Shown in pieces: positions 22,379 through 32,612 of a DNA stretch of 64,000 nt (position 1 is its first letter; each line of letters begins with the position of its first letter). A program made the position numbers and the translations under genes. This stretch comes from Fomes fomentarius. Lineage: Eukaryota > Basidiomycota > Agaricomycetes > Polyporales > Polyporaceae. The stretch covers positions 1-64,000 of the forward strand of contig JABYQN010000007.1 of NCBI GenBank assembly GCA_022606135.1, read 5' to 3'. The notes below the pieces were generated by a model. It saw only the letters and a list, made by a program, of their open reading frames with translations, searched no databases and was not told where the DNA came from.

Positions 22379-24784
22379 ATGGCCTCGGACCACAACCCTC
22401 TCTCTCTCTCCCACCCTCCCGCCCGCTTCCTCCCAGCCGACCTCCTCCTCCCGGACGACACTCAACACCTCCCGGACGACCTCCACCCCCACCTCCGCCC
22501 CTACCCTCACCCCCCCTTCCTCTCTCCCGATTCCTCCTCTCCCTCCATGCACATATACACCTCCTACTCAAACATGCCCCCCATCTACGAACTCCCCGTC
22601 GAACTCCTCACTCGCATCTTCCAGCTTGGCGTCGACTCTGATCCCCTCCCAGACGACCGCGACCCGACCCAACTCACCTTCGAAGTCTCTGTCTCCCACG
22701 TCTGCCGCCGCTGGCGCGATATCGCCCTCCACACTCCCCATCTCTGGACAACAATCCACTTCCGCACCAGGGCCCACATGAATCGAGGCAAGATCTATCT
22801 TTCCCGCAACGCTCGCCTCCCCATCGACATCTACGTCGACACCTGCTCCGAGGACACCTACGCCGTCCGCAAAGACCTCCTCTTCCGCGCCGACTTTCTC
22901 CCCGTCTTCGACATCGTCCTCCCCCACATCCCCCGCTGGCGCGAGCTCCACCTCAAAGTCGCCGATCTCGAGTGCAAAGGCTCCGCCCGCAAGGTCCTCA
23001 ACACCTGCGGCCCCGCTCCCGTCCTCCGCACCCTCCAGCTCTGGCACGTCCAAAACTGGCGCACCCCCGAACGCCTCTTCGGCGCCATCGGGCCCCCACC
23101 CGTAGTCGTTTTCGCAGGTCAACTCCCCAGTTTGAAGCACATCATCCTCCAGGGCGTGAATCTCCCTTGGACCTCCTCCCCCTTCCTCCGCAACCTCTCC
23201 TCCATCGAGTACGCCGTCCATTCAGACGACGTCCGCATGCCCTGGCCCCTCTGGCGCGCCATGCTCGATTCCTCTCCCGCCCTCGAACGCCTCTCCCTCC
23301 ACTACTCCGGCCCCCGCGCCCGCACCACCGAGAACCCGCCCGACGGCATACAGTTCTGGGGCAGCGATCCCCCGGGGCCAGACAATCCCCATCTCCCAGG
23401 CTACCGTGTCCCCCCGAGCGCGAACCCAGTGCACCTGCGCAAGCTGCGCGAGATCCAGGTGCACGATCTCGACAGCGACTACCTCATCGCGCTCTTCAAG
23501 ACGATCGAGGCCCCCGAGGTGCGCAGCCTGCACGTCGAACTGGACACGGAGGAACAGGATTTTGCCCCGTTCGTGCACTACCTCGCCGCGCCGCCTCTGC
23601 GCAAGCACGATTCTGGGCTCCCTCCGCACATCCGGCATCACCTCAACTCGCATTCTCATGCACCATCCTCCCCATCCTCGTCCGACGCAGGCGATCGCGA
23701 CCACGACGCGAATCACGCCCCATACCAGCACCGAGAAGACCACACAGACACCGACACCCATGAGCAAGATCACCTCCGCCCCCGGCCGAAGTTTCCCCGA
23801 CTCGAGACGCTCTCCGTCTCCGCGCTCAAGTGCGATGTCCCGAGCTGGCGCGCGCTGCTCGAGAGCTCGCGACGACTTACGCGGTTGGAGATGGATGTTG
23901 GCATGGTGCCCGAGGGCGCGTTCGAGGTGCTGTTTGAGAGTTTGAGTGCGGAGGGATTGGCGAATGGGGAAGGCAGCGGCGGAGAGAGCGCGGAGGAGCA
24001 TGGTGAGCGGGCGCACGAGGATGGGGTCAACGGAACAAATGGGGTCAACGGGACGCATGGGACGAACGGAGCGAGTGGGGTGCATGGGGTTAACGGGATG
24101 AATGGAGCAAACGGGGTGACGAACGGGGCGAAGAGTAACGGAAAGGGTAAGGGCAAGGCACGCGCAACCTCCTCTTCCTCAGAGGACGACGACGAAATCA
24201 ACTCAGAACGCTCCTCCGCCGCCGCGTCCAAACAGCCAAACGGTCACGGCAAAGGCAAGGACAAAGCCCGCGCACCCCTCATCCCGATCCTCCCCTCTCT
24301 AACAGCCCTCCGCCTCTCCAGCGTCTCCGGGGCGCAGCTCGCGCGCCTCGCAGCGCACCGCCGCTCGTTCGGCTCCGGCAGCAGTGCCCATTCGAAGTAC
24401 CGGATACGCAGGTGGGAGGTCGAGGAGGCCGGGCGGGACGAGGACGGTGTGCGGCTCGAGCGCGAGATGGAGGAGATCAGCGCGCAGTGGCGGAGAGAGG
24501 TCGAGGAGAGGGCGGGCAGGGAGGGGAGGACGCGGGAGCCGTGGAGGCTGGACGAAGCCGTCGAGAAGCTCGTGTGGTTTCGCGAGGAGGTGGGGGAGTA
24601 TGATGACGACGACGATGATGATGATGATGATGATGAAGACGGGGACGAGGATGGGGAGGAAGTCGGGGAGGGCGACGACGACGATGAAGTACTTGGAGAC
24701 GGGGAGGAGGTTGGGGAAGGAGACGGAGACGGAGACGAGGTGGAAGACGCAGAGGGAGAAGAAGAGGAGGAGGCGGAGGCGTAG
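22379..24784 (+). CDS. F-box protein with acidic C-terminus
   Basis: A single-exon frame of 801 residues. An F-box lies at about residues 69-126 (YELPVELLTRIFQLGVDSD, then VSVSHVCRRWRDIALHTP and LWTTIHF), the usual basidiomycete arrangement, and would bind Skp1 in an SCF ubiquitin ligase. The following several hundred residues have leucine-rich-repeat-like strands (LRTLQLWHV, LKHIILQGV, LERLSLHYS, RSLHVEL) and probably recognise the substrate. Residues about 550-590 form an Asn-Gly-rich degenerate repeat (NGTNGVNGTHGTNGASG). The tail is a run of Asp/Glu encoded by GAT/GAC/GAG microsatellite-like DNA at about 24600-24780. The residues before the F-box are low-complexity Pro/His/Ser, so translation may really begin at Met57 or Met66. 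The substrate is unknown. Confidence 0.8.
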   Translation: MASDHNPLSLSHPPARFLPADLLLPDDTQHLPDDLHPHLRPYPHPPFLSPDSSSPSMHIYTSYSNMPPIYELPVELLTRIFQLGVDSDPLPDDRDPTQLTFEVSVSHVCRRWRDIALHTPHLWTTIHFRTRAHMNRGKIYLSRNARLPIDIYVDTCSEDTYAVRKDLLFRADFLPVFDIVLPHIPRWRELHLKVADLECKGSARKVLNTCGPAPVLRTLQLWHVQNWRTPERLFGAIGPPPVVVFAGQLPSLKHIILQGVNLPWTSSPFLRNLSSIEYAVHSDDVRMPWPLWRAMLDSSPALERLSLHYSGPRARTTENPPDGIQFWGSDPPGPDNPHLPGYRVPPSANPVHLRKLREIQVHDLDSDYLIALFKTIEAPEVRSLHVELDTEEQDFAPFVHYLAAPPLRKHDSGLPPHIRHHLNSHSHAPSSPSSSDAGDRDHDANHAPYQHREDHTDTDTHEQDHLRPRPKFPRLETLSVSALKCDVPSWRALLESSRRLTRLEMDVGMVPEGAFEVLFESLSAEGLANGEGSGGESAEEHGERAHEDGVNGTNGVNGTHGTNGASGVHGVNGMNGANGVTNGAKSNGKGKGKARATSSSSEDDDEINSERSSAAASKQPNGHGKGKDKARAPLIPILPSLTALRLSSVSGAQLARLAAHRRSFGSGSSAHSKYRIRRWEVEEAGRDEDGVRLEREMEEISAQWRREVEERAGREGRTREPWRLDEAVEKLVWFREEVGEYDDDDDDDDDDDEDGDEDGEEVGEGDDDDEVLGDGEEVGEGDGDGDEVEDAEGEEEEEAEA
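24600..24660 (+). repeat. GAT/GAC trinucleotide tract (poly-Asp)
   Basis: Near-continuous GAT and GAC codons inside the F-box gene encode an acidic run of about a dozen Asp. Such tracts are prone to length change by slippage. Confidence 0.8.
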
Positions 24785-25348
24785 GTGTCGGGCCTCCCTT
24801 GGGGCATGGCCATGGTTCCGTGCTATGCTCTCGAGAGCGCGCGGGCGAACATGTGAGTCCCAAGGTCTGCGGTTCTTCCATTCGCATGGGACGTCGACCC
24901 GCGCCCGGTGGAGTTGGAGGTGCGGGCGACCAGTTTGGTCGTATCATCCACCGTCTGCCATCTACGACGGACACGGGTGAGAAGGGTTGTACGAGCAGCC
25001 ACACTACTACCAACTATAGCTATAGCCGCCACGGGGCTCTAGTCGCACCGTGGCTCGACGGGGGCGCAGGCATGCGTTCAACTCCGCGGAAACATCTGTC
25101 TCCTTGTTTGTTTTGTCCTTCCTCTCTGTCACACGTTCCGTCTGTCTGTCTGTCTGTCTGGATATCGCTCGTTATAGTAGCTCTAGTATGTACTATCTTT
25201 GTTTGTAGCATCTACATATGGAATGTCAACGTACGCCTCCTCGCAAGCAGTCTTAGATCCATTGGACTTGGTCCTTTGGAAATCGGAGATGTTATGCCAT
25301 GTAAGTAATCACCAATCGCACTCATCGACAGAGTGACCTCATACGTTC
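24785..25348. other. Convergent intergenic region with a TCTG microsatellite
   Basis: About 560 bp between the 3' ends of the F-box and LRR-like genes. It holds a short (TCTG)n run near 25138-25160 and no recognised gene. Confidence 0.5.
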
Positions 25349-26677
25349 TTACCACTCAGCGATAGTACATGGTACATCATCACACCCATATGCCCGCGGC
25401 GTGTTCCCGGCATGATACCCACCCACCACCTGCAGGACCTTCACATACCGGAACGTGCCCGGTCCCCTCACCACGACCGCCTCCAGCCCCTTCGGGAACA
25501 GCGAATCAGAGCTCTTCTCACTTGGACGTCCCCCTCCAAGTCCGCCTCGACTGATTTGGTATCCCCTGTACATCTCCTTCCGTTCCACCTTCCGTTCCCG
25601 ACGGCCCCGGTACGCAGCGTCCACATCCCTAAAGCTCTGCAGCACCGCGATCAGCGCGCGCGCTCCCAGCGTCAAGCCCTCAGCCTCAAATTTCCTCCTC
25701 AGCTCCTCCTCCTCCTCGTCCCCCTCCCTCTGGACGACCGCGATCTTGCGCAGGCTCTGCAGCTCCGACACGAGCATCGCCCATTTCGCCTCCGACATCC
25801 CCCACGGCGGGTGCACGCACTCGACGGACATGACGTGTGCGCAGCTGAGGATCCTAGTCGCCGCCTCGAGCATCGCCCTCTCCTCTTCCTCGCTCACAGG
25901 ACGCGTGCGGGTGGGGATGCCATAACGGATCTCAGCGTGGAACCCCGGCGGCCCCGCGTTCGAGTCCGAGTCCGCGTCCGAGTCCGAGTCCTGAGGTCCC
26001 CTCAAGTCGATCTTGAACCCACCCACGCGCCCTTCGCATTCGCTCCCACCGGCATCGACGAACACCACCCTCGCATGCACCTCCGGCCGCATGAGCGCAG
26101 GCGCAGACGGGATCATAGCCGCAGTTATCGCCGTCGTGCCGTCCCCGAGCTCCTGCAAATGCAGCTCTCTAAGGTTCGGGAGGTACAGCTCCGTCAGCCT
26201 CGTGCTAGGCTGCACGTGGTCGAGATACCGATGAAGCTTGACGGACGTCAGGGACGGTGCGGTGTTGAGCAGGGAGAGGAAGGTGAACCACTCCAGTCGC
26301 TGCGCGCCTTCTCCCGTCGGGTGGTTGTGCAGCTCGAGGTGGCGCAGCAGCGAGGACAAGCTCGTCCCTGTGATCTGGATGCCGTCTAGATGTAGCTTGG
26401 ACAGACGTGGATAGCGCGCGGGCACGAAGTGCAAGCGCGGCGTCACGGCTGTGGAAGCCACACGTGAATCGCCAACGGTAAGGGCAAGTTCGCGCAGCAT
26501 CGGGAACGTGGTCGCGAGGAGCTGCTGCATGTCTTTCGAGCGGAAGCAGTCGACGGTCGGCGAGTCGATTTCGAGCACTGTGATGTACGCAGCTTTCTGC
26601 AGGAAAGTGGGGATATGCCTGATGTTCATGGGACCAGTGGCGGTCTCTGCTCGTTTGATGTCGATTCGTTCCGACAT
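25349..26677 (-). CDS. LRR-like protein related to F-box proteins, no F-box seen
   Basis: A single-exon, 442-residue protein with ATG at 26675-26677. Repeated Leu-rich strands (FPMLRELALTV, YPRLSKLHLDGIQI, LPNLRELHLQELG) are like the substrate-binding half of basidiomycete F-box proteins. No F-box motif is visible at the N-terminus, which begins MSERIDIKRAETATG. It may lack one, or an upstream exon may have been missed. An Asp-Ser run (DSDSDADSDSN) comes from a repeated GAGTCC-like unit at about 25955-25995. A cluster of charged residues (EEEEELRRKFEAEGL) suggests a helix near residue 330. It is convergent with the neighbouring F-box gene and might be a diverged relative of it, but I see no close identity. 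Confidence 0.6.
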   Translation of the reverse strand: MSERIDIKRAETATGPMNIRHIPTFLQKAAYITVLEIDSPTVDCFRSKDMQQLLATTFPMLRELALTVGDSRVASTAVTPRLHFVPARYPRLSKLHLDGIQITGTSLSSLLRHLELHNHPTGEGAQRLEWFTFLSLLNTAPSLTSVKLHRYLDHVQPSTRLTELYLPNLRELHLQELGDGTTAITAAMIPSAPALMRPEVHARVVFVDAGGSECEGRVGGFKIDLRGPQDSDSDADSDSNAGPPGFHAEIRYGIPTRTRPVSEEEERAMLEAATRILSCAHVMSVECVHPPWGMSEAKWAMLVSELQSLRKIAVVQREGDEEEEELRRKFEAEGLTLGARALIAVLQSFRDVDAAYRGRRERKVERKEMYRGYQISRGGLGGGRPSEKSSDSLFPKGLEAVVVRGPGTFRYVKVLQVVGGYHAGNTPRAYGCDDVPCTIAEW

Positions 26678-27239
26678 GTTCGAGCCTGCTCTAGGTATGT
26701 GTAAGTGGACGCCACCCTCCCGCTAGTTATAACTGGCACTAACCGTATTGTGATCTAGCTGTACGCAACAATTTTGTGGTAAAAGAGGTGAGTGTTCAGA
26801 ACCACAGCAATCGAAAAAAATATATAGATGTGGTTGCGCCGCTTTGACTGTTCAGCTTTGATCGTTCGAACAAGGTGAAAATTACCTCTGTTGTCACGAA
26901 TGAGCGCTGCCACCATGTGCTGGACATACACAAGGGAGCGAGTGGCCCAGTGGCTCACTGGTTGTGAACCACTGGTCTATCCCGTGAAGATCGGTCACCG
27001 TGGATTGGTCGCTGTTGCGTCATAACGGATATCATACCTCATGAGGTTGCCGAGAATATCGCCTTGTTAACGAGCCATAAAGACCTACTGATTTGCCTGT
27101 GTTCGTGTCGTGACAGCGTGCTAGCAGATCTTCAGCATTTGTCGTCATGGATTACTCCAGAGCAGTGTGCGTCGACAATACACGATCTAGACACTAGTGA
27201 GTAATGTATACAGTCCGAGTCCGCTGCATGCCAGCTGGT
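26678..27239. other. Intergenic region, no gene recognised
   Basis: About 560 bp between two minus-strand genes, with AT-rich sequence near 26810-26830. It should contain the promoter of the LRR-like gene and the 3' UTR side of the downstream gene. Confidence 0.4.
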
Positions 27240-28524
27240 CTAAGTCTTTGCGTCGGTGTCCAAGCGCAGCCGAGCCTGCTCTAAAGCACGATACATGTCC
27301 CCTGCGAACGTCGAGTCTTCCGGTAGCTCGAGCGTCTTGAGCAGCTCGGGGATCGCCTCCTTTGTCAAAAGCAACCCTGAATCCGAGTCCGCAGGCGAAG
27401 ACGATCCTGATTCCTTTTCAGAGAGTTCATCCTTGTGCGTGTGGTCTGAAGGTGGGGGAGGCTTTTTCGAATGGGTTTCTGAGGGCAAACTTCCTCGTCT
27501 AGGTGCGTACTTCGCGTAAATCGCGTCGAGGTGTGGACTCGTAGACGGGACGATAGCTCCTTGTCGGAGGAACCCCTGTAGATACTGAGACGCCTTGAAC
27601 GCTGTGAACATGGACGGCGAATGAGTATTCTGCTCAGGCGCGTGCGAACCGAACACTTACCACGGTAGTGGTGCCATGAACGCCATATGCAAAAGAAGAA
27701 CGGGAAGTTCGGTATGATAGCTAGCTCATCATGAGAATACATAGTGGCTGTAGTAAGCAATGAAGACGACTCACGGACGATGGCAAAGGGCGCAGTGAGC
27801 GGAGAGACCGTAAGCCAGAACCAGAAGCCTTTCTTATGGCGAGGCGTGCGCTGCTGCACAAGGGATTTAAGAAGAGGGATAGGAGATTCGCACACTGAGG
27901 GTGGGTAGACCAGCGGAATCTATATTGGGGCAGAATGCGAGACGAGGACGGAATGTGTGTGGATCAGGTAGGCGTGGCCGGGAAGCATAGACTGCGTTAA
28001 CGGATTGGCACTGCGCTTCATAGGAAAGCAAAGTGCACAAACCACGGGAGAGATTTCTTGAGTCTTGGAGCTATGCGGGACGATGTTGGATAGTCTCGGG
28101 CCAACAGAAGGGTCGAGCGACTTGAGTGCGAGCTCTTCGAACTCTAGACGGTCAATAAGCCGTTCTCCATACAGGAACGATCTCCGCTGTAGCTGTTGTC
28201 AGCACAGCGTCTCAGGTTACAAAATGGTAGTGCAGCATCGACAAGCGCAGGTTCGCGAGTCTGCAAGAGCTCCCCATGTCTAGACGGAGCACTCACCTTC
28301 CAAGTCCCCTCGGGAGCCTTACCAAGCCCCGCCCAAAGATCGGATGCCTTCGCGACAGCCCACTTTGCCCATGAGTTGGGATTCTTGCTGTCCGGCGGGG
28401 TGACAAAGTGGTAGTAGGTGAGGTGTTCTACCGGCTTGCCGTTGACTTGACGATGTGGAGTGAGAGGGAGTGCGATGATACGCATTGAACGCGTCGCGGT
28501 ACGCGCGATGTTTTTGACACTCAT
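27240..28524 (-). CDS. Mitochondrial K+/H+ exchange-related protein (Mit_KHE1 family)
   Basis: A 312-residue protein from exons 28297-28524, 28043-28186, 27775-27919, 27661-27720 and 27240-27601, all in phase. The family is linked to mitochondrial potassium/proton exchange and acts in the inner membrane. Recognised blocks are MRIIALPLT near the start, LTYYHFVTPPD, WAGLGKAPEGTWK, LIDRLEFEELALKSLDPS and a membrane-associated part with GFWFWLTVSPLTAPFAIVP and IIPNFPFFFCIWRSWHHYRA. After this comes LQGFLRQGAIVPSTSPHLD and a Ser/Lys/Asp-rich tail. The ATG at 28522-28524 precedes a short basic segment (MSVKNIARTATRS); the internal Met at about residue 14 could also start the protein and fits the family's usual N-terminus. 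Confidence in the family is good; the transport role is known only from relatives. Confidence 0.8.
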
Positions 28525-29099
28525 CGCGCAGCCTCTGTGGACGTCAGAATGGCTGAGAAGTCGTGCAGAACAAGCTAGAGAAAGAATGCTGTAGTGGTGG
28601 TCAGAGGTGGAGACTCAAGAACTAGCCGAGGGCGGAGACGCGAGAGAGGCGGCCGTGCAGGCGCGTCATTCCATTCGATCGCGTGGGAGCCACGTGAAGT
28701 TTGACCTTACATATCCCGCCGCCTGCCCATCACTAACAGTGCAGACTAGCGTTCTTCCTTAACTCATAATGCAGCAGAGTTCGCTCTGACTCGAGTATCT
28801 ACCTACGACCATTTGGAAGCCGATACGCGTTGTATATTGATGGTTTGAAGATACTAGTTGTGCGCACCCAGGCTGGTGGGAACATATTAAGTTCCATGAT
28901 TCACGTTCATTCTTCCTTTCCTCAGATTAAGGTTATGCGGCCTTTGACTCGCTCCTTCAAGTTTCCATGCATAGTAGTGGAGTCTTATCTCTCACTCTCG
29001 ATACTGATTCTTGCTTGTGTACCTCCGCACCGTTTCTCCCTCCTTCTGACTCGGATTTTCGTGGCACCAACTTCTCCGCTGAGACTCGCCTGTATCAGT
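28525..29099. other. Intergenic region, no gene recognised
   Basis: About 575 bp between divergently placed features. It probably holds the promoter of the K+/H+ exchange-related gene and the former promoter of the protease relic. Confidence 0.35.
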
Positions 29100-30638
29100 A
29101 TGCTCCGCAAGGCGACGTTGTGAACTCTCGCTTCCGACACCAGCAGAACGGGGTGTGGTTATCTCTCTGTCGAAACGCGGCTCACTGACTCGGACCACCC
29201 CAGACGGCATTTTTGATGGTGCGAAAGCTGCCGTGGCCCGTCTCAAGCTCGAGAAGTACATTTCTCTACTTGTGCTGTCGAATGCAGCGTCCGTTTCGCG
29301 AATCATGGATCACATAGCAAACACAGTCGGAACCTGATCAACGCCGAGCGCAATCTCGGTCGGGAGAATTTTGTGAAACTCTACCCCGCCGTGGACACCC
29401 GCCGCCTCCAAGGGTGGGCTGGCGTCGCTCTAGCAGACCAGCAGAGCGCCCTCGAATGGACCGGGACGATCACCATTGGCACCCCTGCTCAAGGTCCTCA
29501 CCTCGATTCTGACACAGGCTCTTCTGATCTCTGGGTCCCCCGAGCAAGTGCACGAGTTGTGAACGCACAAGGAAGTACGACCCCGCAAAGTCATCCACAA
29601 GCACGGCCTAGCCCGGCCGCCCCTATGCAATATCTTATGGGGATGGCTCCAGAGCAAGCGGGCCTGTCTACGCCGATACAGGCAAGTAGCATCGGAGAGT
29701 GCTCTCTGAGCCTAGTACAGTGAACGCGCCGAATATAGAACTCACGGATTTACACGGTATTGGAGGGGCCCAAGTCTCCGGCCAGTACTTCTCCGCCGTC
29801 ACCAACGAGTCGTCCCATTTCAAGGGGGATCCCTCTGACGGAGTGCTTGGCCTTGCTTTCCCTGCGCTCTCGAGCCTGAGAAAGGGGGGTTCTATTCATC
29901 GTCCAGCTGACCTTTAGGTTCCAATCTTACTCTGCCGAAATGCAGCATCCGTTCTTCTGTTCTGCAATTGAGCAGCATGCCGTCCCTCAAGGCGTGTTCG
30001 CTTCTCGAGCTCGCTACGTCCGGCTCCGGGTCCGAGCTTTTTACTGGCGGGACGAACCCGAATCTCTACTCCGGCTCGATCGAGTATCATCCGGTCGTGT
30101 CGGACTGCTACTGGACGGTCGGCGGAGGAAGCGTGAGGGTTGACGGCCACACCATCTCCTCGGGTCTGAAGATGATCATTGACTCAGGAACGACGCTCCT
30201 GGTGGCGGAACCGAGCGTTGTGCGAAGCTTCTACGCCAACATTCGCGAGTCAGGCTACAATGAAAATTCTGGCTACTACACGTTTCCATGCAACGCAACC
30301 CCTAAAACTGCCTTCAGCTGGGGCGCAAAGATCTGGGAAATTGACCCACAGTAGTACTTTTAGGCTGTTTTGAGGGCTACATGAACACATGACTGATCAA
30401 TGAACGTATAACTTCAACCTTGGGGCAATCGACGGCGATGGCGAGCAATGCGCCGGCGCACTCATCGGCATTGAGTTAGGCTTCGAAAACGCCACTTGGT
30501 TGCTTGGTGATACGTGAGTGGTATTCGACTAACTGCTGAATATATTTGCTCATCAACCGCATGTGTAGCTTCATGAAGAACGTCTACACTGCCTTTTCCG
30601 TTAACGATAACGCGTTCGAGTTCGCTACATTGGCATGA
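29100..30638 (+). pseudogene. Aspartic protease (A1, polyporopepsin-like), disabled
   Basis: Clearly derived from a secreted pepsin-type protease. The propeptide block VISLSKRGSLT is followed by an intron (29256-29326) and RNLINAERNLG, then TGTITIGTPAQ and the first active-site motif DTGSSDLW. Later parts include ISYGDGSRASGPVYADT, VSGQYFSAVTN, DGVLGLAFPALSS, ELFTGGTNPNLYSGSIEY, the second active-site motif IIDSGTT, and finally ATWLLGDTFMKNVYTAF. Several defects break it. The frame shifts between the start and propeptide (near 29121), in the C-run after DLWVP (about 29535-29541), and near 30005-30015. An in-frame TAG lies at 29609-29611. The intron before YNFNLGAIDG lacks an AG acceptor. One retained intron (29682-29720) has a GC donor. 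The frame ends at 30636-30638. Sequencing error could explain one lesion but hardly all. Confidence 0.8.
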
Positions 30639-30928
30639 TCATTCATGGCCCATGATGGACACATATGCGATGATATATGACACTACTTGCCTTTGCTTAT
30701 ATTAGTGTGATCACTACCCCGTTTTCGGAGGATTTCTTGAGTTTACATCAATCTCCCTCATACTAATTTCACGAACTTTCACGCCTGCCATATGCGGCGA
30801 TACACCATCAGTCAGAGACGCCCGATGTATTTGGGTACCGCCACACCGGGCTTGCTTGTTCTAGTCGTACTGTTCTATCTCCTCTCCTCCACCATCTACG
30901 CCCACATAAACGTATCCGTCTCGCCAAC

Positions 30929-31486
30929 ATGCACTCACCAACCGGCGGCGCCTCGCCCACTCTATCAGACACATCCTCCGACACTCCCGAGCACGAAATC
31001 GAGAACGACATCCAGGAGACAGCAACATTCACTCAACAAGGCGGGAGCTTGGGATTTGGCACTGCCTTTGCGTCATTCCTCGGCGGCACCTCCATAACAG
31101 GTGTGCAGAAGCGGAGGCTGCCAGGAGGGCTGATGTTCGGTGGGGGCAGCGGCGCACGCGACCCGAAGAGCAGGAGGAAGGAGGTCCGCGGGCCTGGCGG
31201 AACATGGGACCAGGGGTTGGGGCCTGCGAGGGGCCACCGGGACGATCTGGTGGACTCGCAGCTCGTTGAACAGCTGAGGAACCGTGAGTGTCTTTGTTCA
31301 GGCTTTTGAGCGCTCTGCTCGGATTGTTGGGATCGGATGAGATGATGCGAGACGGAATGAGGGTAGATGAAGGGGATGGAAGAGATTGTGATCCACGGAG
31401 CGGGTCTTGCTGATGCTATCGTGTGTACAGAATTCGGAGACCCGTTCGACGAGACGATCGTCAAGAACGCGAGTGGCGGCAACTGA
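30929..31486 (+). CDS. Small hypothetical protein, Gly/Ser-rich
   Basis: A 136-residue protein from exons 30929-31283 and 31431-31486, joined in phase across a GTGAGT...ACAG intron (…VEQLRN-QFGDPFDET…). The N-terminus is Ser/Thr/Glu-rich and disordered-looking (MHSPTGGASPTLSDTSSDTP). The middle has GSLGFGTAFASFLGGTSITG followed by a basic Gly-rich segment (KRRLPGGLMFGGGSGARD). The C-terminus is acidic then polar (DPFDETIVKNASGGN). No signal peptide or domain is recognised. A longer frame from 30792 encodes a hydrophobic stretch, but it is in another frame and is probably an upstream ORF or chance. The spliced, in-phase C-terminus is the main support that this is a gene. Confidence 0.5.
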
Positions 31487-32612
31487 GTCGTATGTCTGAG
31501 GTGCGAGTGCAGGTGAGTACTACCTCCGATGTCCTCTCTGGCATGGAAACCGACATGAGGCCTGGCTTCTCCCACAGCAGTATCGGTTCAAGATTCTTGT
31601 CCTAGTTATCGTCATGCATCAACTGTAACAACGCTCTGTATACAATCAATCAACGCATATCCAACTTGTCCTGTTCCATTCACTTGTCGGCCTATCTCCA
31701 GTGTCCGACATCCGTACTCCCACGCGAACCACGTTCTCCCTGCACATCACTCTCCCGAAGCATGGGCACGGTACTAGAAGAGGTCGTCGTATTCAATTTA
31801 GGCTTCGCCCATCATTAGCTCGCGCACGGACAAAACATCGTGGTGCTATTATTGCAGCATACGACAATACTTGCGGTTGGAATCTCCCAGGACTTGACGT
31901 TATTCTGACCCGTCGACCTATGCAGAGGCTACTCAAAACTTACCGCGATCGGCTGCATTATACCGACAATAGGTTCTGCATTGTGGCGCGGCGGCCGCGC
32001 GCACGCGTTATCGTTGCGTCTGTGGCCCTGTAGGGCGCAGAGCGTCATCTGGAACGACCCATTGCCTTGCTCGTACCTGTGTCATGTGAGCATTTGAATG
32101 GTGACTGCTTCTCCAGCCCCGGAAATACAGTGTTCTAACTATGGACACTTCTACGTGATTATCACTGTTCGCTGTCCTCTATGATGCATCACTCAACACT
32201 TACTAATCATGATAAACATCTCGCAGGTCGTGCATCGTGTACCACAGCACAGCGCACGGCTCGCAGGAAAGCCGACACGGAGACGGAGACGCGTCAAGGT
32301 TCAGGGCACTTGTCTGTGAGCCGTGCGAGCCAAGTGGAGAGCGGGCAGGTGACCTTCATGACGCGTGACCGAGGATTCGCCGCGTACATATAGGGAGCGA
32401 GAGTGCGCACGGACGGATTACAGGCGTAGGCTACGGGAACGAACCACGGGCACGGCGCACGAAGTGGCCCAGATACGCACGTACGTTTATCTTGCGAACC
32501 TGTGACCGTCTTGCCGAGATCCTAGTGCTCATCTTACAGCGAAGCAGCGACGTTCGACGTGCGATACACCGCCGACTGTATAGCATTCTTACTGGAAATC
32601 GAGAAAAGTAGG
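31487..32612. other. Intergenic region, no gene recognised
   Basis: About 1.1 kb with only short open frames (for instance around 31701-32033) that show no domain or splice support. The right end should contain the promoter of the dioxygenase-like gene. Confidence 0.4.

Noticed and set aside
22568..24085. Long antisense open frames opposite the F-box gene
   Set aside because: They mirror a GC-rich coding strand and have biased composition and no domain; they are shadows of the F-box frame.
26935..27010. tRNA-like stretch with stem-like GTGGTTCACAACC-type symmetry
   Set aside because: No B-box (GGTTCGAATCC-like) and the arms do not fold into a cloverleaf of proper length.
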